Source: an uncultured Chromatiaceae bacterium
GTDB taxonomy: Bacteria > Pseudomonadota > Gammaproteobacteria > Tenderiales > Tenderiaceae
Assembly: GCA_945787785.1 (NCBI GenBank)
Contig: CALZIO010000010.1
Coordinates: 1-64,000 of the forward strand
Length of the DNA stretch: 64,000 bases
Direction of reading: 5' to 3'
Part shown: positions 57,670-64,000 of the stretch, one piece after another
Position numbering within the stretch: position 1 is the stretch's first letter
Layout: the number at the start of each line of letters is the position of its first letter
Program-made: the position numbers and the translations under genes
Notes under the pieces: generated by a model
What the model saw: only the letters and a program-made list of their open reading frames with translations
The model's database searches: none
Told to the model about the DNA's origin: nothing

Positions 57670-58914
57670 ATGCTTGAGCACTCGACCGATAACAAAAGCA
57701 GGTTCATTCCATTCCGCAAGCATGATGTTGTCGAAATGTGCCTGCAGGACGACCTTCTGCCCGGGCAGGAAAAGCAGTTTCGTCATTTGTCTTACATGCT
57801 TGGCTGCATTTTTCATTTCGAATTTCACAAAATCATTGAATCCTTGAAGGATGCCTATGCACTCATCGATCCTGATGCTGACACGCGTGTATATGACAAT
57901 GCGAAACTCCAGCCCGATCTCAATTTAATTGAATTGCTGGAGGAGCTACTGGAAAAAGCCAATTATAAACGTGTGTCGGAAGCTGATCTCAATCAGGCGA
58001 TGAATAAATCTTCCCTGTTTAAGATCCGTCTGCACGTGGATTTTAATGATTTCTCGGAAGCCCTGCTGTTTTGTCGCGGTGAAACGCTCAGGCATGAAAT
58101 GGTACCCCGTTGGTTTGGGTTGAGTTCAAAGGAAATAGAGTTCATCAACTATGACCGCGTAGTGGTGTACATCCGCTTCAGGGAAGATTACGAGAGAACA
58201 AAACATCAATTACCATCCTGCAAGCCCGGGTCCACCTTACTCAAGTTATTCCAGAACGTACCTAAAGCAGACCTTGAAATGTTGTTCCCTAATACGCGAG
58301 TACGCATGCGCACTATCGACAAATTGCTGATCGGCATACCCGCTGTCGTCAGTGGCGGTATCGTGCTGACCACCAAATTGGGTGCTTCCCTGGTGTTGCT
58401 CGGTTCATTGTTTGGGTTCTGGTTAGGGCTCAGCAGTCAGCCGGTGGAATTGAATAAAGCAGCACTCATAGTATTGCTCGCCGGGCTGGTTGCAGTTGGC
58501 GGTTACCTTTGGAAGCAGTTTAATAACTTCAAAAACCGCAAATTGAGATTCATGCAGGCACTCACCCAGAATCTTTATTTTAAGAACCTGGATAACAATG
58601 CCGGTGTCTTTTACCGCCTCGCCAATGATGCCGAGGAAGAAGAATGCAAAGAGGCTATCTTGGCTTATTATTTTCTGTTAATTAGTCAACGGCCGCTGTC
58701 GCGGCATGAGCTAGACGGCATGATAGAAAACTGGCTCACCACCAAATGGAATTGCGCAGTAAATTTTGAAATCGATGACGCCTTGGAGAAACTTATAACA
58801 TTGGATTTGGTACAGGAATCGAACGGTAAACTGACGGCAATAACTATTGAAGAGGGAATTAACAATCTTGACCGGCGCTGGGATGATTATTTCGTGCCGT
58901 CTGAGATTAAATAA
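57670..58914 (+). CDS. DUF3754 / TMEM143 family membrane protein
   Basis: RFIPFRKHDVVEMCLQDDLLPGQEKQFRHL...FKIRLHVDFNDFSEALLFCRGE...YDRVVVYIRF...RTIDKLLIGIPAVVSGGIVL. Confidence 0.85.
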   Translation: MLEHSTDNKSRFIPFRKHDVVEMCLQDDLLPGQEKQFRHLSYMLGCIFHFEFHKIIESLKDAYALIDPDADTRVYDNAKLQPDLNLIELLEELLEKANYKRVSEADLNQAMNKSSLFKIRLHVDFNDFSEALLFCRGETLRHEMVPRWFGLSSKEIEFINYDRVVVYIRFREDYERTKHQLPSCKPGSTLLKLFQNVPKADLEMLFPNTRVRMRTIDKLLIGIPAVVSGGIVLTTKLGASLVLLGSLFGFWLGLSSQPVELNKAALIVLLAGLVAVGGYLWKQFNNFKNRKLRFMQALTQNLYFKNLDNNAGVFYRLANDAEEEECKEAILAYYFLLISQRPLSRHELDGMIENWLTTKWNCAVNFEIDDALEKLITLDLVQESNGKLTAITIEEGINNLDRRWDDYFVPSEIK

Positions 58915-59023
58915 GTCAGAATAAGCCTTTTCGAAATATAAAGAATACTTAGGGTTATCGAGTTATGCTCTAATACTTTTGTGACCTATTCTGTGTGAAG
59001 CATGATTCACTTTATAATAAATA

Positions 59024-59482
59024 ATGAAAACTACCATGTATTGGCTCATAGGGATTATCGTTGCATTCGGTTTGTTGGTATTTGTTATTGCCTTGATACC
59101 GAAAGGGCAGGCCAAGGTTGGGTTAACTAATGGTCAATTAAACCCATGTCCGGGTACGCCGAATTGTGTGTGCAGTGAAGACGGCTCGGCATCATTCTAT
59201 ATTTCTCCGCTTGCATTTAGTGACTCCGCGGAAAATGCCTGGCAATTAGCCAAGCAAGCTGTTGTCTCTTTGGGTGGTGTGATTCAAGCGGAAGAAGAGG
59301 ATTATCTTTGGGCGAGCTACACTACGAAGTGGCTACGTTTTGTGGATGATGTGGAGCTGCGAATGGATGTTGATAATAATGTTATTCAAGTGCGCTCGGC
59401 GTCCAGGGTGGGGCGGTCGGATTTTGGTGTAAATAGAAAGCGGGTGGAAATGATTCGTTCATTATTAATCAATACTCGCTGA
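59024..59482 (+). CDS. DUF1499 domain-containing protein
   Basis: N-terminal TM; LNPCPGTPNCVCSED...LWASYTTKWLRFVDDVELRMDVDNNVIQVRSASRVGRSDFGVNRKRVEMIR. Confidence 0.92.
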   Translation: MKTTMYWLIGIIVAFGLLVFVIALIPKGQAKVGLTNGQLNPCPGTPNCVCSEDGSASFYISPLAFSDSAENAWQLAKQAVVSLGGVIQAEEEDYLWASYTTKWLRFVDDVELRMDVDNNVIQVRSASRVGRSDFGVNRKRVEMIRSLLINTR

Positions 59483-59493
59483 GTAAAACCTAT

Positions 59494-59688
59494 GGACGCT
59501 CTGATTAATTCGTTTTTCGTCATTCCGGCGCATACCCAAAGGGCACAAGGGCCGGAATCTACTAAGGCATTGAATTAGAAGCACTGGATTCCGGGTCTCG
59601 ACCCTATGTTCCTGACAGGGTCTACCTCGCCCATCCGTGGACTCGTACGCTACGCTTCGCCCGGAATGACGAATTAATCAGAGCGTCC
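59494..59688 (+). mobile_element. MITE-like element copy D (195 bp)
   Basis: Perfect 20-bp TIR GGACGCTCTGATTAATTCGT / ACGAATTAATCAGAGCGTCC; shares the core GTCATTCCGGCGCATACCC..AGGGCACAAGGGCCGGAATCTA. Confidence 0.75.
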
Positions 59689-59736
59689 CAATTTATAGTG
59701 TTACGGCACGGTTGATCATTTTGGTGCCACAGTTGA

Positions 59737-62700
59737 TTAAAGGACCTCAGCCTTTTCCTCAGCAGGTATAGTACGACGAAATGAAAGGGCAAACGTGGTT
59801 AACGCGGGCAGGAAGGTCAATGTGACTATCGCGGTACCCACCAGTCCAAACAGCACAATCACGCCGACACCGCGATAGAGTTCGGTACCTTCACCAGGGA
59901 TCAACACCAGCGGCGCCAATCCGCAGACAGTGGTCAATGTAGACATGGCAATGGGGCGCAGGCGTGTTTCGACGGCTTTACGTACGGCTTGTTGTGCCGC
60001 CATGTTATGGTCGCGAACGTTGATCATGGCTTGATGCACGATCAAGATCGGATTGTTAACGACTGTGCCCATGAGTATTAAAAAACCAAGCATGGTAATC
60101 ATATCGAACGACTGGCTAATTGCCGGGTAACCAACGACGGGTAGCCACGAGCCAAACACGTTCAATAACCAAAGCCCAACAATGCCTGAAGCAATGCCCA
60201 GGGGAATTGTTGTCATGATTAACAGGGGATAACCCCAGTGCGAGAAGATGGCAACCAGTATTAAATATATAATTACCAGGGCTACTAAATAGTTGCTGGT
60301 AAGTGATTCGCGTGTTGCTTGCAGCTGATCGCTGGCGCCGGAGATGAGAACTTTTACATTACTGGGGATGGCGCCGCTGTCTTGCAGGTAGGAAACTACA
60401 TCGTGTTTGACAATTTCCACCCCGGTTTCCAGGGCGATATTATCCGGAGGGATGACATTCAAGGTTACGGTGCGTTTACCATCGACGCGCCGGATGTTGC
60501 TGCTATCAACCGTTTCCACGATCGTGGCGAGTGATGCCAACGGTACAACGGCATTTGCGGGTGTATAAATGGGTAAGTTGTTGAGGGTTTCCAGTGTGGC
60601 GTTGTTGCCTGCACTGCTGTAGAGATAAATATCGATTTTATCATCGTCAAGAAAGAACTCGTCGACAAACGCACCATCAGTCAATGCAGCAATGGTAAAA
60701 CCCATGTCAGCATTGCTCATGCCTGTTTGCGCCAGGTGTTCCCAGTTCGGTCTTATCTCCACCAACGGTTGTGACAAGGTCAATGATGAGGGATTGGCTC
60801 GCACTCGCGGCCGATCGAAGACTTCTTTGGCACGGCGTTCAGCCAACAAGGCAACCTCGTAGATGGCTTCTAATGAAGGCCCGGAGATGTCCAGGTTGAT
60901 GCTGCGTGTGCCGCCACTGTTACTGGTGATAATGGATCCGCGCGATACAAACGAGCGCATGCCCACGTAGGTTTCGTATTTTCGATCGATGGAATCCATC
61001 AGTGGTTTAATGTGTTTGGGATCTTTCGGTTGCGCGATAATACGCACGCGTGTGGCCTGAATACTTAGATTGAAATACGCCATGGCTGGCACGTCAGTCT
61101 CGCCACGGTCGAATTGATCGGGGCTGTGATCCAAAAACTGTAGAAAATAGTCTTGCACTTCGTTGCCGATGCGCATCATGGTCTCGATATTGTAACCTGT
61201 GGGCGGACTCATGCTGGCAAATACCTTTGGCTCTTCACCTTCAGGCAGGTATTCAGCAGGAGGAGTGAGAAAAATAATAATCGCAGCACACATGCTAACC
61301 ACCACAGCAATAACACCCACTTGATGTAAACGCGAATTTGTTAACCAGCTGACGAGTTTGACCACGTTTGCTCTCCAGCCTGTTGTACCCACATCGTTGT
61401 GATGTTGTTTACCGCTAAAACCGAAGTGTGCCGCTGTTGCCGGGACTACAGCAATGGCTACTAGCATGGACGCAATAATCGAGGCGGAGATGGCGATGGC
61501 GACATCGGAATAGAGCTGTCCTGCCTCTTCTGCGATAAACACGATGGGCACAAACACCAGCACTGTCGTTAAGGTCGAGGCGAGCACCGCCGGCCATACC
61601 TTGCGCACGCCATCAATTGCAGCCTGCCAGCGATCGAGCCCTTTGCGCCAGGCGTGTTCAATGCTCTCCAGCACGACAATACTGTTATCCAGGGTCATAC
61701 CGATGGCGAAGGCCACGCCAGCCAATGAAATAACATTGATGGTGCGGCCAGCCATAAGCAATCCAATAAACGCGGCGATAGTACAAATCGGTATTCCCAT
61801 TATCCCAATCAGTGTGGTTTTGCCGGAACGTAAAAACAGGAACATGACAATGCTGGCCAGCACGGCACCGATTAATAAGTTTGTCCAGACATTAAAGATG
61901 GACGCTTTCACATAGCCCACGTCATCGGCCACCAGCCGCATATGCATGCCTGCTGGTTTAAGAACCTCTTCGTTGATGGTAGCAACTTCCTGCATCATCG
62001 CTTGTTTAATGTCGATGACGTTGGACCCGGCCTGACGCCGCACCGACATGCCGATCACGGGATTGCCGTCGGTATACGAATAGCGGCTGATTTCAAAGTG
62101 GCCGAGACGGACGTCGGCAAGCTCGCCAAGGCGAATCAGGGCGTCGCCGCGGCGCTCAATGATCACGTTTTTTAAATCGTCGATGTCGCGGAAGCGGCCA
62201 ATGGTGCGCAGTAGGTAACGGCGCTTGCCGGATTCGATTTCGCCACCGGATATATCGCGGTTGCGCTGTAGGATGGCCTGGCGCACCTGGTCCACGGTGA
62301 GATTACGTTCTGCGAGCCGAGTCGGATCCACCAGTATTTGTATTTGTCTTTCGGCACCACCGTAAACAGATATTTCCGAGACGCCAGACACCGTCTCCAT
62401 GCGCGAGGCGACATGATCGCGAATAAAATCTTGCATGGGGATCATGTCTAGGTTGCGTGGATTAGTCGGCAAAGGCATGACGCGGAAGTACATAAAGGAG
62501 TTGGCCGAAAAGGAGGTGGCATAAATACGCGGTTCATTGACGTTGTTAGGATAAGAGGGCACACGACTGAGTGCATTGACCACTTGAATCATGGTGTCGT
62601 TAAGGTTGATTCCGAATGGAAACTCCAGCTCGACCTGGGCCCGACCAAACGATGCAGAGGAGACAATGCGTTGCAAGCCGGGCACGCTGCGCAGATGTTC

Positions 62701-62898
62701 TTCCTGCTCGATCAGAATTTCTTTTTCCACATCTTGTGGTGTGGCGCCGGGCCAGGTGGTGCGAATGGAGATGATACGCACTTCCAGGTCGGGGATCATT
62801 TGTACCGGTATTTTCAGCGCGGCCACTATACCCAGCACGGCAATGATAAGTGTGCATACAGCGATTAAAATACCGCGTTTTACCATTGCTTCGAACAC
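59737..62898 (-). CDS. Efflux RND transporter permease subunit (divergent HAE-type)
   Basis: 1053 aa; MFEAMVKRGILIAVCTLIIAVLGIVAALKIPVQMIPDLEVRIISI; TM4 FAIGMTLDNSIVVLESIEHAW; TM10-like MGTVVNNPILIVHQA. Confidence 0.95.
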   Translation of the reverse strand: MFEAMVKRGILIAVCTLIIAVLGIVAALKIPVQMIPDLEVRIISIRTTWPGATPQDVEKEILIEQEEHLRSVPGLQRIVSSASFGRAQVELEFPFGINLNDTMIQVVNALSRVPSYPNNVNEPRIYATSFSANSFMYFRVMPLPTNPRNLDMIPMQDFIRDHVASRMETVSGVSEISVYGGAERQIQILVDPTRLAERNLTVDQVRQAILQRNRDISGGEIESGKRRYLLRTIGRFRDIDDLKNVIIERRGDALIRLGELADVRLGHFEISRYSYTDGNPVIGMSVRRQAGSNVIDIKQAMMQEVATINEEVLKPAGMHMRLVADDVGYVKASIFNVWTNLLIGAVLASIVMFLFLRSGKTTLIGIMGIPICTIAAFIGLLMAGRTINVISLAGVAFAIGMTLDNSIVVLESIEHAWRKGLDRWQAAIDGVRKVWPAVLASTLTTVLVFVPIVFIAEEAGQLYSDVAIAISASIIASMLVAIAVVPATAAHFGFSGKQHHNDVGTTGWRANVVKLVSWLTNSRLHQVGVIAVVVSMCAAIIIFLTPPAEYLPEGEEPKVFASMSPPTGYNIETMMRIGNEVQDYFLQFLDHSPDQFDRGETDVPAMAYFNLSIQATRVRIIAQPKDPKHIKPLMDSIDRKYETYVGMRSFVSRGSIITSNSGGTRSINLDISGPSLEAIYEVALLAERRAKEVFDRPRVRANPSSLTLSQPLVEIRPNWEHLAQTGMSNADMGFTIAALTDGAFVDEFFLDDDKIDIYLYSSAGNNATLETLNNLPIYTPANAVVPLASLATIVETVDSSNIRRVDGKRTVTLNVIPPDNIALETGVEIVKHDVVSYLQDSGAIPSNVKVLISGASDQLQATRESLTSNYLVALVIIYLILVAIFSHWGYPLLIMTTIPLGIASGIVGLWLLNVFGSWLPVVGYPAISQSFDMITMLGFLILMGTVVNNPILIVHQAMINVRDHNMAAQQAVRKAVETRLRPIAMSTLTTVCGLAPLVLIPGEGTELYRGVGVIVLFGLVGTAIVTLTFLPALTTFALSFRRTIPAEEKAEVL

Positions 62899-62906
62899 GA
62901 TGCTAA

Positions 62907-63953
62907 TTATTCGCCGCGTTTTACGCTGACGGCTTGACCGTCGCGTAATGATTCATTGCCCTGCACAACAACGATGGTGTCGGGCGTTAGACCACTGGTA
63001 ATTGTGACCTTACCGTTAAAGCTTAACCCTGTTTGTACTTGCTGTTCTGACACTGAGGTGTTGTCACTGTGTTGCTTGACCACCCAAACAGTGACACGGC
63101 CATCCGGGTAACGCATCAAAGCATCACGTGGAACCACAACCCCCTTGGTGCCGGTTTTTAAGCGTAGTACTGCGCTGGCTGACATGCCTGCCATCAGCTT
63201 GACCTTGGGATCACTGAGTGCCACACGGATCAGAAAGGTGCGGGTGGTTGGGTCGCTTACCGGAATAACGGTTTCAATATTGCCGGTAAGAGTTTGTCCG
63301 GGCAAGGCATCTAATTTGATATTGATCTCCGTTGTATTATCCAGTTTTGCAAATACGGATTGGGGGACTTGAAAGTCAACGCGTAAACCCGTGATTGCAA
63401 CTAATTCAACGACGGCATCGCCCGGTTGAATCCACTCACCTTGTTCGACCAACTTGCGACTGATGACGCCGGTGAAGGGGGCGTTAAGCGTATGGCGGCG
63501 TAATAGTGCGGCCTGTCCTTGTTGCTCCGCGCGGAAGCGTTGCACTGTCGCTCCGTCAATGCGTACTTCTGCCGAGAGCGACTTGAGTTCGTTGGCGGAT
63601 ACGGTCTGCTGCTTGGCCAAGGCCTCAGCGTCACTGAGGCGGCGTTTGGTATCTTCCAGTTCCTGTGTGGCTTGTTCCGTCATGGCGCGCGCCGCGGCAA
63701 GAGAAAGTTCGTCCAGCTCTGAATTAAGGCGCAGGATGACATCTCCGGCTTTCACGCGATCGCCAATCTCAACATTCATGGCTTCCACAATGCCACTGAC
63801 CTCCGTCGACAATTTAGCCACGCGCGGTGAGATGACGGACCCTGATAAGGGCACTTCTTCGATTAAGGTGACCTGTTCCGCTTTGCCCACGATGACCGCC
63901 GGCGCACTTTGTTGTGCTAACGCTAGGGGCGCGGAGAAGGGCGCGACGATCAC
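62907..63953 (-). CDS. Efflux RND transporter periplasmic adaptor subunit (may extend past window end)
   Basis: LSTEVSGIVEAMNVEIGDRVKAGDVILRLNSELDEL...LNAPFTGVISRKLVEQGEWIQPGDAVVEL. The frame stays open upstream of the GTG (RRQTRLTLLLFSV...), reading like a signal-peptide core, so the true start is probably beyond 64000. Confidence 0.9.
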   Translation of the reverse strand: MIVAPFSAPLALAQQSAPAVIVGKAEQVTLIEEVPLSGSVISPRVAKLSTEVSGIVEAMNVEIGDRVKAGDVILRLNSELDELSLAAARAMTEQATQELEDTKRRLSDAEALAKQQTVSANELKSLSAEVRIDGATVQRFRAEQQGQAALLRRHTLNAPFTGVISRKLVEQGEWIQPGDAVVELVAITGLRVDFQVPQSVFAKLDNTTEINIKLDALPGQTLTGNIETVIPVSDPTTRTFLIRVALSDPKVKLMAGMSASAVLRLKTGTKGVVVPRDALMRYPDGRVTVWVVKQHSDNTSVSEQQVQTGLSFNGKVTITSGLTPDTIVVVQGNESLRDGQAVSVKRGE

Positions 63954-64000
63954 TGAAAATAATAATAAGGTGAGGCGCGTTTGGCGCCGAATCTGTGTAG

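Overview
This 64 kb window appears to be gammaproteobacterial chromosome with about 45 supportable protein-coding genes. I recognised no rRNA, tRNA, CRISPR array or complete transposase gene. Assignments come from reading motifs in the supplied translations and the DNA; no database search was run. Main contents: (i) an MBL-fold hydrolase region (1-3.05 kb) with a 973-bp direct duplication that looks identical and gives one intact and one 3'-truncated gene copy; (ii) three separate RND efflux permease/adaptor pairs (3.7-8.0, 17.9-22.3, 59.7-64 kb), none with an adjacent outer-membrane channel gene; (iii) a lipoprotein cluster (MliC/COG3650-like, NlpE-like, Kazal-type inhibitor) next to a fatty-acid cis/trans isomerase (cti); (iv) a RES/Xre toxin-antitoxin pair; (v) a PhnD-like binding protein directly followed by a hybrid histidine kinase; (vi) a GntH-like MBL hydrolase next to a frameshifted TetR remnant that the ORF track misses; (vii) a five-gene same-strand cassette (29.07-34.21 kb): serine hydrolase, exported protein, membrane protein, NUC1-family endonuclease with substituted active-site residues, and a DUF6765-like protein with an HxYADTWAHQ motif. 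This is my best candidate for an undescribed system; (viii) a DUF2760/Hsp70/Hsp70 operon; (ix) housekeeping genes (csp, dbpA, dusC, RRM protein, DUF2058) and tandem-PilZ, DUF3754 and DUF1499 proteins; (x) a family of ~140-200 bp MITE-like elements with IS5-like terminal inverted repeats, one flanked by a TTAA duplication and two abutting stop codons.
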